Under the pieces are notes generated by a model, which saw only the letters and a list, made by a program, of their open reading frames with translations, was not told where the DNA came from and ran no database searches. Shown in pieces: positions 1-5,930 of a stretch of DNA of 7,750 nt (position 1 is its first letter; every line of letters begins with the position of its first letter). This DNA is from Oscillospiraceae bacterium (GTDB lineage Bacteria > Bacillota > Clostridia > Oscillospirales > Acutalibacteraceae): assembly GCA_031283835.1 (NCBI GenBank), contig JAITBA010000138.1:1-7750 (forward strand), written 5' to 3'. Position numbers and translations under genes: made by a program.

Positions 1-1611
1 GGTCAATTCTGCCGGGGCGGGCGGGTCCACGCGCACATACTTACCGTCCTCCCTGACGAAGTAGCGGAACTGCGGACGATTTTCTTCGTCGGTGTGCACA
101 GTGGGGGCTTCGGGGCTATCGAAAAACCACCCGGACAAATCTTCTACGCGACCGTTTTCCATGTGCTGCACACCCGCAACAAACCAAGTGGTTTCTGGGA
201 ACAAACAAGTGGAGGCATCCACGGTCCGATCGGGCGAGATGTGGTTGTGCCCACAGGCTGTTTTTGCCTGCTTATAGGGTTGCAGGCCGCCCAGCTTGCC
301 CTTCAATACGCCGCCCACATCCGAAGTTGTGGCGCCAAAAGAAGCGAGAGTTGTGTTTGCAAGCGCGTCACTTTGTTTGGTGGAATCCTTGCCGAAAGGC
401 AGCAACATTGGCAAACCAAAGCTAGCCATCATGCCGATTGAAACGCCGCTATCTGCCGCGGCACGCAGGATTTCTTCGCTGCGCACCTGGATTTTGTAGT
501 ATGCATCCAGCTTCTTCACCAGCCCGGCATATTCCGGCTTGCCGCCAAAGCAGCCTTTAATGCCCTCGTCATAGTAGCTGTCCGACACATAGCTCCAGAA
601 CATCGGCAGGCTCAGCGCTGTGGGGACAAGATAGTCATTGAAAAACTTTGTGATTTTTTTTTGCAGCAACAACGCCAAAACGCCATTCACCGGCTGTGCG
701 GCACCAATATCTGCCAAGGTTTTTAGGATAGACAGCACGCCGTCTAAGCTGTCGCCCAAGTCTAATCCCACCGCGCGCAGGGAACCAAAGAACGCGGGGC
801 TCGCCAAAGAATCGATGTTGATTTTTGGGGATGCGGTCACAAGTTCGCCAAAACCTGTTAGGCCTTTCGCCATCGAAACACTCATAAAAATGCGGTCGAT
901 GCTGTTTTCTCTTTGCTCCTTTTGCACCTTGTCCAGGTACGCCAGCAAAACAGCGCAGCTGCCGCTGGGCGCAAAAACGTTTACTTTTTTGCTGCCGCTC
1001 GCTTGTTTCACTGCCTCAATAAAATCAAAAAATTCGTCTGCGATGATCACCGGGCTTTCGCGCCAGTCATAGTTAAACCAGAGATCACGTCTGCCGTTTG
1101 CGGCATATTCAATGTTTCGCTTTTTGCTCAGCATATCGCCGTCCAGCGGCAACCGGCTTTCGCCATCAGGGCTGAAGGAAATCGGCCCAAATCCCCGTTC
1201 AAGGCCCTGCCCCAGTTGCTCAAATATCAGATCCAAAAACGCATCCAAGGGTTTAAAATCCAGCTTTTGCAGGGCCGGCAACAAATCGCCGGCGCTCGAC
1301 GCAATCGCGTCTAGCAGGCTTCTTTCGGGTACAACGAGTTCGGAACTGGCGGAGGGGTCTTCGGGCGGCCCCGTCCATTTGCCCGTAGGCACCGTGCCCA
1401 TCACCTGGCCCAAAAGGTGCGAAGTGTACTCCTTGTCTACAAAGGACGGATCGTAGTAGTATTGGCCGACGTCCCCGGCGTTAAAGTAGAGATGGCCCAA
1501 CGCGGCGGTCATCTTGATGACGGGGACAGGCGGTTCCGCTGCGCTTGCGCCCATTGCCAGCGCGCCGCACAGCATGCAAGCCACCAGCAAAACAGAGAGA
1601 ATTCGCTTCAT
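1..1611 (-). CDS. Secreted LCAT-like alpha/beta hydrolase (C-terminus cut by window edge)
   Basis: The minus-strand frame is open from 1611 to base 1, giving 537 codons with no stop, so the 3' end is outside the window. The N-terminus is a typical Sec signal peptide: MKR, a hydrophobic run from about residue 5 to 20, then G-A-S-A before A-E-P-P, with likely cleavage near residue 25. The mature part resembles the lecithin:cholesterol acyltransferase branch of alpha/beta hydrolases. It has a YDWR motif at 181-184, then a strand-elbow-helix (V-N-V-F-A-P-S-G-S-C) putting the presumed nucleophile at Ser216. Candidate acid and base are Asp461 (or Asp465) and His483. The elbow reads A-x-S-x-S instead of G-x-S-x-G. 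No lipoprotein lipobox or membrane anchor is seen in the visible part. The protein is probably exported and acts on an ester or lipid substrate that I cannot name. It is divergent from tgt. Export is fairly sure, the fold likely, the activity uncertain. Confidence 0.72.
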   Translation of the reverse strand, partial: MKRILSVLLVACMLCGALAMGASAAEPPVPVIKMTAALGHLYFNAGDVGQYYYDPSFVDKEYTSHLLGQVMGTVPTGKWTGPPEDPSASSELVVPERSLLDAIASSAGDLLPALQKLDFKPLDAFLDLIFEQLGQGLERGFGPISFSPDGESRLPLDGDMLSKKRNIEYAANGRRDLWFNYDWRESPVIIADEFFDFIEAVKQASGSKKVNVFAPSGSCAVLLAYLDKVQKEQRENSIDRIFMSVSMAKGLTGFGELVTASPKINIDSLASPAFFGSLRAVGLDLGDSLDGVLSILKTLADIGAAQPVNGVLALLLQKKITKFFNDYLVPTALSLPMFWSYVSDSYYDEGIKGCFGGKPEYAGLVKKLDAYYKIQVRSEEILRAAADSGVSIGMMASFGLPMLLPFGKDSTKQSDALANTTLASFGATTSDVGGVLKGKLGGLQPYKQAKTACGHNHISPDRTVDASTCLFPETTWFVAGVQHMENGRVEDLSGWFFDSPEAPTVHTDEENRPQFRYFVREDGKYVRVDPPAPAELT

Positions 1612-1620
1612 TCTCATTTT

Positions 1621-1625
1621 CCTCC
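1621..1625 (-). promoter_or_regulatory. Ribosome binding site of the secreted hydrolase
   Basis: GGAGG on the minus strand lies 9 nt before the ATG at 1611 but only 3 nt before the in-frame ATG at 1617. The spacing favours the ATG at 1611, which gives a signal peptide starting MKR rather than MRMKR. Confidence 0.8.
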
Positions 1626-1636
1626 AAAATTCAATT

Positions 1637-1652
1637 TATGACATTATGACAT
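1637..1652. repeat. 8-bp perfect tandem repeat TATGACAT x2
   Basis: TATGACAT occurs twice head to tail with no spacer. It lies between the -10 box and the ribosome binding site of the hydrolase gene, about where transcription would start. It could be a direct-repeat operator for a regulator, or a chance duplication in AT-rich DNA. Confidence 0.6.
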
Positions 1653-1679
1653 TTTAGCACGAACCAAAGAAAATGTCTG
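1651..1679 (-). promoter_or_regulatory. Probable SigA promoter of the secreted hydrolase
   Basis: On the minus strand, CAGACA (1674-1679, 4 of 6 to consensus) is followed by a 17-bp spacer and TAAAAT (1651-1656). A TGC immediately before the -10 makes an extended -10. It lies about 35-65 bp upstream of the start codon. A 6-bp palindrome overlaps the outer edge of the -35 box, and an 8-bp tandem repeat lies just downstream of the -10, so regulation by a DNA-binding protein is possible. The call rests on motif match and position only. Confidence 0.5.
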
Positions 1680-1693
1680 TTGCAAAAGCAACA
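1678..1693. repeat. Perfect inverted repeat TGTTGC-AAAA-GCAACA
   Basis: Two 6-bp arms, TGTTGC and GCAACA, surround an AAAA centre. The repeat abuts and overlaps by 2 bp the outer end of the predicted -35 box of the hydrolase promoter. Such a place fits an operator. There is no T-run on either side that would make it a terminator. Confidence 0.5.
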
Positions 1694-1818
1694 CGATATC
1701 ACAAAGCAAAGCAAAACTATGCAAAAATAAGGGTTTTTTCGCGGATTTTAGGGCAGATTTAGGCAATTCACACGCAAAAACCTGGGAGGTGCGCAGGCGA
1801 TAGCGGCGAAAAATACGC

Positions 1819-1847
1819 TTGCTTTTGATTGGAATTCATGCTATAAT
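1819..1847 (+). promoter_or_regulatory. SigA promoter of tgt
   Basis: TTGCTT (1819-1824) is followed by 17 bp and a perfect TATAAT (1842-1847), preceded by TGC, which makes an extended -10. The perfect -10 with its TG extension compensates for the weak -35. Transcription would begin near 1853-1856, leaving a leader of roughly 40 nt before tgt. Confidence 0.7.
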
Positions 1848-1891
1848 AAGCACGGTGCTGTGGCGGGGGAAAAGTGTGTTGAAAGGCCGGT

Positions 1892-3043
1892 GTGATGCCG
1901 GTTGGGTATGTTGTGTTTCTATTAATAAAAACTGAAGATGCCGCCCGCTTGGGCGCTTTAAAAACCTGCCACGGGACCATTCAGACCCCGGCGTTCATGA
2001 ACGTGGCAACGGGAGGCGCGATTAAGGGGGCGGTTTCGACCTACGACATGCAAACGGCGCTGCACACCCAAGTGATGCTGTGCAATACCTATCACCTGCA
2101 CGTGCGGCCGGGGGATTCGTTGGTGCGCGACATGGGCGGGCTGCATGCGTTCACCGGCTGGCAGGGGCCCATTTTAACCGACAGCGGCGGGTTTCAGGTT
2201 TTTAGCTTAGCAAAATTGCGCAACATTCGGGAGGAAGGCGTTACTTTTGCGTCGCATGTGAACGGGGCACGCGTTTTTATGGGGCCGGAGGAAAGCATGC
2301 GCATACAGAGCAATCTGGGCAGCACGATTGCCATGGCTTTTGATGAGTGTGTAGAAAATCCTGCGCCATATGCGTATGCCAAAGCCGCAGCGGATCGCAC
2401 GACACGCTGGCTGCTGCGCTGCAAAAATGAACTGGAGCGGCTGAAAAACGAAGCGGAGGAGCCGAGGGAGCAAATGCTGTTTGGCATTAACCAGGGCTGC
2501 ACCTATGACGACCTGCGCGTGGCGCATATGCAAGAAATTGCCGCGCTGCATTTGGACGGCTACGCCATTGGAGGCCTGGCCGTGGGGGAACCAAAAGAGG
2601 AAATGTATCGCATCATTGCGGCGGTGGAACCTCATATGCCACGGCAAAAGCCGCGCTATTTGATGGGCGTGGGCACGCCGGGGAACATTCTTGAGGCGGT
2701 GCGTTTGGGGGTGGATCTTTTTGACTGCGTGATGCCCAGCCGCAATGCCCGCCACGGGCACCTGAACACCTGGGAAGGTGTGATTAATCTGCACAACAAA
2801 AAATATGCCGACGACGCGCAACCCATTGACCCCACCTGTGCCTGCCCCACCTGCCAACGGCACTCGCGGGCCTACTTACGGCACCTGCTCAAGGCGGGCG
2901 AAATGCTGGCGCTGCGCCTGTGTGTGATGCACAACCTGTTTTTTTACAATACGCTCATGGAGCGCATTCGCGCCGCGCTGGCGGCGGGCAGTTTTGCGCA
3001 GCTTCATGAACAATATGTAAATTTGTTGGATAGGAGAATTTAG
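1892..3043 (+). CDS. tgt: tRNA-guanine transglycosylase (queuine tRNA-ribosyltransferase)
   Basis: Exchanges G34 of GUN-anticodon tRNAs for preQ1, an entry step to queuosine; it acts in the cytoplasm as a zinc-dependent TIM barrel. The whole protein aligns with bacterial Tgt and has normal length (383 codons from GTG 1892, 382 from ATG 1895). Numbering from ATG 1895: the general acid/base Asp is D96 in DSGGFQ, substrate-pocket residues are D150-E-C152 and G-G-L-A-V230, and the nucleophile is D277 in FDCVMPSR. The zinc ligands are C315, C317, C320 and H346 (CACPTC and MHN). Cys and Val at the two pocket positions are those of preQ1-using bacterial enzymes rather than queuine-using eukaryotic ones. 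ATG 1895 has AAAGG 8 nt upstream; GTG 1892 and GTG 1913 are alternatives. The queuosine partner queA is not in the window. yajC follows after 88 nt with its own promoter. Confidence 0.96.
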   Translation: MMPVGYVVFLLIKTEDAARLGALKTCHGTIQTPAFMNVATGGAIKGAVSTYDMQTALHTQVMLCNTYHLHVRPGDSLVRDMGGLHAFTGWQGPILTDSGGFQVFSLAKLRNIREEGVTFASHVNGARVFMGPEESMRIQSNLGSTIAMAFDECVENPAPYAYAKAAADRTTRWLLRCKNELERLKNEAEEPREQMLFGINQGCTYDDLRVAHMQEIAALHLDGYAIGGLAVGEPKEEMYRIIAAVEPHMPRQKPRYLMGVGTPGNILEAVRLGVDLFDCVMPSRNARHGHLNTWEGVINLHNKKYADDAQPIDPTCACPTCQRHSRAYLRHLLKAGEMLALRLCVMHNLFFYNTLMERIRAALAAGSFAQLHEQYVNLLDRRI

Positions 3044-3070
3044 TCAAAAATTTTGCTTGCAATTTTTGGC
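3043..3070. repeat. Inverted repeat after tgt, overlapping the yajC -35 box
   Basis: CAAAAATT (3045-3052) and AATTTTTG (3061-3068) form a perfect 8-bp stem around an 8-nt loop. A T-G wobble and a G-C pair can extend it to 10. It starts at the last base of the tgt stop codon and covers the -35 region of yajC. As RNA it is AT-rich with no T-run after it, so it is a poor terminator. As DNA it could be an operator. Confidence 0.5.
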
Positions 3071-3085
3071 ATGATGTGCTACAAT
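3057..3085 (+). promoter_or_regulatory. SigA promoter of yajC
   Basis: TTGCAA (3057-3062), a 17-bp spacer and TACAAT (3080-3085) with TGC directly before it give a good extended -10 promoter. It lies about 50 bp before the yajC start, so yajC can be transcribed independently of tgt, although read-through from tgt is also possible. Confidence 0.65.
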
Positions 3086-3117
3086 AAAAGATAGTATTCT
3101 GTAATGAAAATTTGGGA

Positions 3118-3124
3118 AGAGGAG
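3118..3124 (+). promoter_or_regulatory. Ribosome binding site of yajC
   Basis: AGAGGAG ends 7 nt before the ATG at 3132, fixing that start. An upstream ATG at 3104 in another frame has no such site and opens a reading frame without recognisable protein features. Confidence 0.8.
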
Positions 3125-3131
3125 CAAACGC

Positions 3132-3569
3132 ATGAATTTCTATTTGTTAAACTTGGCGGCCGGCGGCAGCGCAGAAGGCACAACGCAGGGCGGCGGCTGG
3201 CAGATGATTGTGTTGATTGTACTGATGGTTGGCGTGATGTATTTCACCATGATTCGCCCGCAAAAAAAACGCCAAAAAGAAGAGCAGACCATGCGCGACA
3301 ACATTGAAGTGGGCGACGAGATCACTTCTATCGGCGGCATTATGGGGCGCGTTGTCACCGTGAAGGAAGACAGCATTGTGATCGAAACCGGTGCAGACCG
3401 CGCACGGTTGCGCTTGATTCGTACGGCCGTGGGCATCAACAACACCGCCCAAGAAAAATTGGAGGCAGAACGTGCGGCCGCCAAAAAAGCGCAAGAAGAA
3501 GCGCGGGCCGAAAAACTTTCGACCGACGCCAAAGAGCGCAAAAAAAGCAAAAAAGACAAAGAGACCTAA
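3132..3569 (+). CDS. yajC: Preprotein translocase accessory subunit YajC
   Basis: Small single-span membrane protein that associates with SecDF next to SecYEG and supports protein export. The 145 residues show the family plan: a short Gly/Ser/Thr-rich N-terminal stretch, one membrane helix at about 24-41, and a basic R-P-Q-K-K-R-Q-K cytoplasmic flank at 42-49. A small beta domain follows with the hallmark G-D-E-I-T-S-I-G-G-I-M-G-R-V pattern at about 61-74. The C-terminal 40 residues are a highly charged Ala/Glu/Lys helix, probably coiled coil and ending very basic. This makes it longer than the core family of about 85-110 residues; such tails are common in Firmicutes homologues. It follows tgt in the same direction, the classic tgt-yajC order, but secD and secF are not next to it. 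The next gene is the convergent cca. Confidence 0.95.
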   Translation: MNFYLLNLAAGGSAEGTTQGGGWQMIVLIVLMVGVMYFTMIRPQKKRQKEEQTMRDNIEVGDEITSIGGIMGRVVTVKEDSIVIETGADRARLRLIRTAVGINNTAQEKLEAERAAAKKAQEEARAEKLSTDAKERKKSKKDKET

Positions 3570-3624
3570 GAACCCGTTTTGCATCGCCTGTGCGGCGGTT
3601 TTTGCGCCAAAGCCCCGTCACGGC
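3570..3624. other. Convergent gap between yajC and cca
   Basis: A 55-bp gap holds the presumed yajC terminator. A second small inverted repeat, GGCG-GTTTTTG-CGCC (3594-3608), shares its left arm with the first hairpin and could be an alternative structure. There is no clear T-run for the minus strand, so cca transcripts may run on into the 3' end of yajC. Confidence 0.45.
3583..3603 (+). terminator. Probable intrinsic terminator of yajC
   Basis: CGCC (3585-3588) pairs with GGCG (3594-3597) around the loop TGTGC. The stem can be lengthened by one wobble and one A-T pair, and is followed directly by TTTTT (3599-3603). It lies 14 nt after the yajC stop codon in the 55-bp convergent gap. The stem is short, so efficiency may be modest. 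On the opposite strand there is no T-run, so it would not terminate cca transcription by the same route. Confidence 0.5.
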
Positions 3625-4986
3625 TCAGGTTTCGTCTTCCAGCGTCTGTTTCGCCCATGCGAGCAGGCGCTTTTTTTCGTTGAGCAGGCGGCCTTCCAGC
3701 ACTTCCTCCAGCAGGCGGCGCAGCATTTGCCCCAGCTGCGGGCCTTGCAGCCTCAAAGGCAACAGGTCGCTGCCCTTGAGCGCCAGTTGCTTGCGAGAAA
3801 CACAGGCTTGCGCCAGGCTTTGCACCTGGGCGCACAGTGTGTCGTAGTTCGCTAGGCGGTCGCGTTTTTTGGGGGCCTGGGCCAAAATATCGGCCCGCAT
3901 GAGCGCGGCCAGTTCCAGCAGCCGCTCCTGCCCCAGTTCTCCCAGCAGTCGCCGCAGTCGCGCCGGTTCTTGCGGCGCTTCCAAAAGCCGCAGTTCGTGG
4001 TGACGAACGAGCACAGAAATGTGCGTTCCCAAGCGTTTGGGGAATCTTAGGTGTGAAAAAATTTCGCACGCGATGGCTTCGCTCACTGCCGGATGGCCGT
4101 GAAAATGACCCACACCGTCGCGCAAAAAGAAACAAGCGGGTTTGCCGCAATCGTGCAGCAGGGCGGCCCAGCGCAGGGCGGGCGTGGGCGGCGCTGCCTC
4201 CACCGCGGCGCAGGTGTGGCCCCAAATATCGAAGCAATGCCAGGGGGAACACTGGTCGAAACCGCTCATGGGGCGCAGCTGCGGAAGCACGGTGAAGAGC
4301 ACCTCGCGGTATGCCAGCAGCACGCCGCGCACGTTGACCCCGCAAAGCAGCTTGGTCAGCTCCGCTTGCAGGCGCTCGGCGGCAACGTGTTGCAGGCCTT
4401 CGCGGGCGCCGAGCAGTGCCGCGCCGGTGGCGGGTTCGAGAGAGAAGCCCAACACGGCGGCAAAACGCAGCGCGCGCAGCACCCGCAAGGCGTCCTCTTC
4501 GAACCGACGAGCCGGGTCGCCCACACAGCGCAGCACACCCGCCCGCAAATCAGCCTGCCCCAAAAACGGATCTACCAGGCCTGCGCGCGGGTGGTAGGCC
4601 ATGGCGTTGACCGTGAAGTCGCGGCGGCCAAGGTCAATCACAAGGTCGTCGGTGAATGTGACGCTGGCCGGGCGGCGATGATCGACGTAATCGCCGTCGC
4701 GCCGGAAGGTGGTGATCTCGTAGGGGCGATGGTCGAGTATCGCTGTCACAGTGCCATGCTGCAAGCCGGTTTTGAGCACTAGCAGACCCCGCAGCGCGGC
4801 GATCACCTGCAAGGGTGTGGCGTTGGTGCAAACGTCCCAATCCTTTGGTGTTTTGCCCAACAGCGCGTCGCGCACACAGCCGCCCACGGCATATACACAA
4901 AAGCCCGCCGTTTCCAGCAGGTCAAAAATCATCTCCACTTGCGCAGGCAAAGCGAGCGTTAGCAGGTATTCGTCAGCTGTAGGCAT
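3625..4986 (-). CDS. cca: CCA tRNA nucleotidyltransferase with HD domain
   Basis: Adds or repairs the 3'-terminal CCA of tRNA from CTP and ATP without a template. From the ATG at 4986 it is 453 aa and shows the class II order. GG at 35-36 and RD at 39-40 are followed by the catalytic D49-W-D51, RRDFTVNA at 121-128, E-E-D-A-L-R at 163-168 (base selection) and E-R-L-Q-A-E-L at 204-210. A C-terminal HD domain follows, with H257, H278-D279 and later His/Asp residues, then the usual GPxxG helical tail. In E. coli Cca the HD domain gives phosphatase and 2',3'-cyclic phosphodiesterase activity; the same is likely but unproven here. The frame stays open upstream to 5133, but that extension lies inside dus and looks like a shadow. 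The gene overlaps the dus end by 28 nt, and GGAGG at 5000-5004 is 13 nt from the ATG, rather far, so translation is probably coupled to dus. It is the last gene of the cluster. Poly(A) polymerase is the main alternative, but length and motifs favour Cca. Confidence 0.94.
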   Translation of the reverse strand: MPTADEYLLTLALPAQVEMIFDLLETAGFCVYAVGGCVRDALLGKTPKDWDVCTNATPLQVIAALRGLLVLKTGLQHGTVTAILDHRPYEITTFRRDGDYVDHRRPASVTFTDDLVIDLGRRDFTVNAMAYHPRAGLVDPFLGQADLRAGVLRCVGDPARRFEEDALRVLRALRFAAVLGFSLEPATGAALLGAREGLQHVAAERLQAELTKLLCGVNVRGVLLAYREVLFTVLPQLRPMSGFDQCSPWHCFDIWGHTCAAVEAAPPTPALRWAALLHDCGKPACFFLRDGVGHFHGHPAVSEAIACEIFSHLRFPKRLGTHISVLVRHHELRLLEAPQEPARLRRLLGELGQERLLELAALMRADILAQAPKKRDRLANYDTLCAQVQSLAQACVSRKQLALKGSDLLPLRLQGPQLGQMLRRLLEEVLEGRLLNEKKRLLAWAKQTLEDET

Positions 4987-5930
4987 TCTTCGGCAAGCGC
5001 CTCCAATTCTTCTACGCTTGTGATGGTCACGGCGCGCTGGCGCAGCTTGGCACCTCCGCGTATGCCCTTCAGGTACCACGCGGCGTGCTTGCGCGCTTCT
5101 TGCAGCCCCACGCGTTCGCCTTTGTAGGCGCACAGCAGCCGCACATGCCGCAGCATCAACCGCAAGCGGGCTTGCGTGTCAACTTCGAGTGGTTTGGCGG
5201 CGTTGGGCTGCGCCAGAAAGGCGGCAATTTGCGCAAAGACCCAGGGGCGGCCTTGGGCGGCGCGGCCAACCATCACGGCGTCGCAGCCGGTGCGCATTAG
5301 CGTATTCGCGGCGCTGGGGCCATCGTGCACGTCGCCGTTGGCAATCACGGGGAGCGCCACGGCGGCCTTCACGGCGCGAATCGTTTCATAATCAATGGGT
5401 GGCGCGTACATTTGCTGACGGGTGCGGCCATGCACCGTGAGCCACGCAACGCCCTCTGCCTCGCACACGCGAGCCAGTTCCGGCGCGTTTTTGACGGAAT
5501 CCTCCCAACCTGTGCGCATTTTTACGCTCACAGGCACGGCGCCGGCCACGGCTTGCACGGTGGCGCGCACGATTTTTTGGGCAAGAGCGGGCACGCGCAT
5601 GAGCGCCGCGCCGCTGCCGTGGCCCGCCACTTTGTGGGCGGGGCAGCCCATGTTAAGGTCCAAAAAGGCGGGGTTGTGGCGCAGGGCGGCTTCCGCCGCC
5701 TTTTGAAACGTGTGAGGATCGTGGCCAAAAAGCTGGACGCCGCAGGGTTGCTCGGCGGGGGCAATGGACATGAGTTCGCCGCTTTTGCGGTCGCCGCAAA
5801 AAATGCCCATGGCGCTCACCATCTCGGAACAGCAGAACGACGCGCCCTGCTCCATGCAAAGTTCGCGGAAGGCACGGTCGGCAGTGCCGGCCATGGGGGC
5901 CAGCACGGCACGGTTGGCATCGATTTTCAT
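4959..5930 (-). CDS. dusB: tRNA-dihydrouridine synthase, DusB-like
   Basis: Flavin (FMN) enzyme that reduces uridine to dihydrouridine in the tRNA D-loop using NADPH. From the ATG at 5930 it is 323 aa, normal for the family. Seen in order: the N-terminal APMAG at 11-15 with D18 and F21-R22 (FMN binding), S-E-M at 35-37, Q-L-F-G at 66-69, and N-M-G-C-P at 93-97 with catalytic C96. These are followed by K-V at 100-101 and G-S-G-A-A-L, K137, H167-G-R-T, N198-G-D and V-G-R-A at 221-224. The N-x-G-C-P-x-x-K-V context is closest to DusB, so the subfamily name is probable rather than sure. The frame is open upstream to 6080, but the ATG at 5930 begins exactly at the protein family's start and overlaps the stop of the metallophosphoesterase gene as ATGA. 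Only a weak GGCGG lies upstream, so translation is probably by termination-reinitiation. Its 3' end overlaps cca by 28 nt. Confidence 0.95.
   Translation of the reverse strand: MKIDANRAVLAPMAGTADRAFRELCMEQGASFCCSEMVSAMGIFCGDRKSGELMSIAPAEQPCGVQLFGHDPHTFQKAAEAALRHNPAFLDLNMGCPAHKVAGHGSGAALMRVPALAQKIVRATVQAVAGAVPVSVKMRTGWEDSVKNAPELARVCEAEGVAWLTVHGRTRQQMYAPPIDYETIRAVKAAVALPVIANGDVHDGPSAANTLMRTGCDAVMVGRAAQGRPWVFAQIAAFLAQPNAAKPLEVDTQARLRLMLRHVRLLCAYKGERVGLQEARKHAAWYLKGIRGGAKLRQRAVTITSVEELEALAEECLQLTNTC

Larger units (their letters stand above)
1612..1891. other. Divergent intergenic region between the hydrolase gene and tgt
   Basis: This stretch of about 280 bp has no credible gene. Beyond the two promoters, the tandem repeat and the palindrome listed separately, it holds recurring GCAAA/GCAAAA words between about 1682 and 1730 and again at 1773. 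It also holds an imperfect tandem repeat at 1744-1765 (GATTTTAGGGCA followed by GATTTAGGCA). The 1690-1740 part is AT-rich and could act as an upstream element for the minus-strand promoter. I see no tRNA, terminator or complete riboswitch here. Confidence 0.6.

Noticed and set aside
638..1072. Plus-strand open frames between 94 and 1641
   Set aside because: These are shadows of the continuous minus-strand hydrolase frame, which has a signal peptide, a ribosome binding site and family motifs.
1850..1905. Cobalamin riboswitch in the tgt leader
   Set aside because: GGTGC and CCGGTGxGATxCCGG are present in order, but the B12 box and the surrounding long helices are missing. The core would overlap the start codon, and the leader is far too short.
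1905..1945. preQ1 riboswitch tail-like sequence (AATAAAAACTGAAG) near tgt
   Set aside because: Only the A-rich tail looks similar. There is no matching P1 stem or loop upstream, and the segment encodes conserved N-terminal Tgt residues.
2207..2863. Minus-strand open frame of 218 codons opposite tgt
   Set aside because: No protein family pattern, and fully covered by the strongly supported tgt gene.
3104..3307. 67-codon plus-strand frame starting just before yajC
   Set aside because: It overlaps yajC in another frame, lacks a ribosome binding site, and becomes Arg-rich without a domain.
3611..3627. Terminator for cca at AGCC...GGCT
   Set aside because: The stem is only about 4 bp with mismatches or bulges, it overlaps the stop codon, and only three T follow on the minus strand.
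3566..4345. Long minus-strand open frame of 259 codons antiparallel to none but overlapping cca in another frame
   Set aside because: Ala/Arg/Pro/Gly-rich translation with no family resemblance. It lies inside cca, whose motifs are all intact, and is an effect of high GC content.
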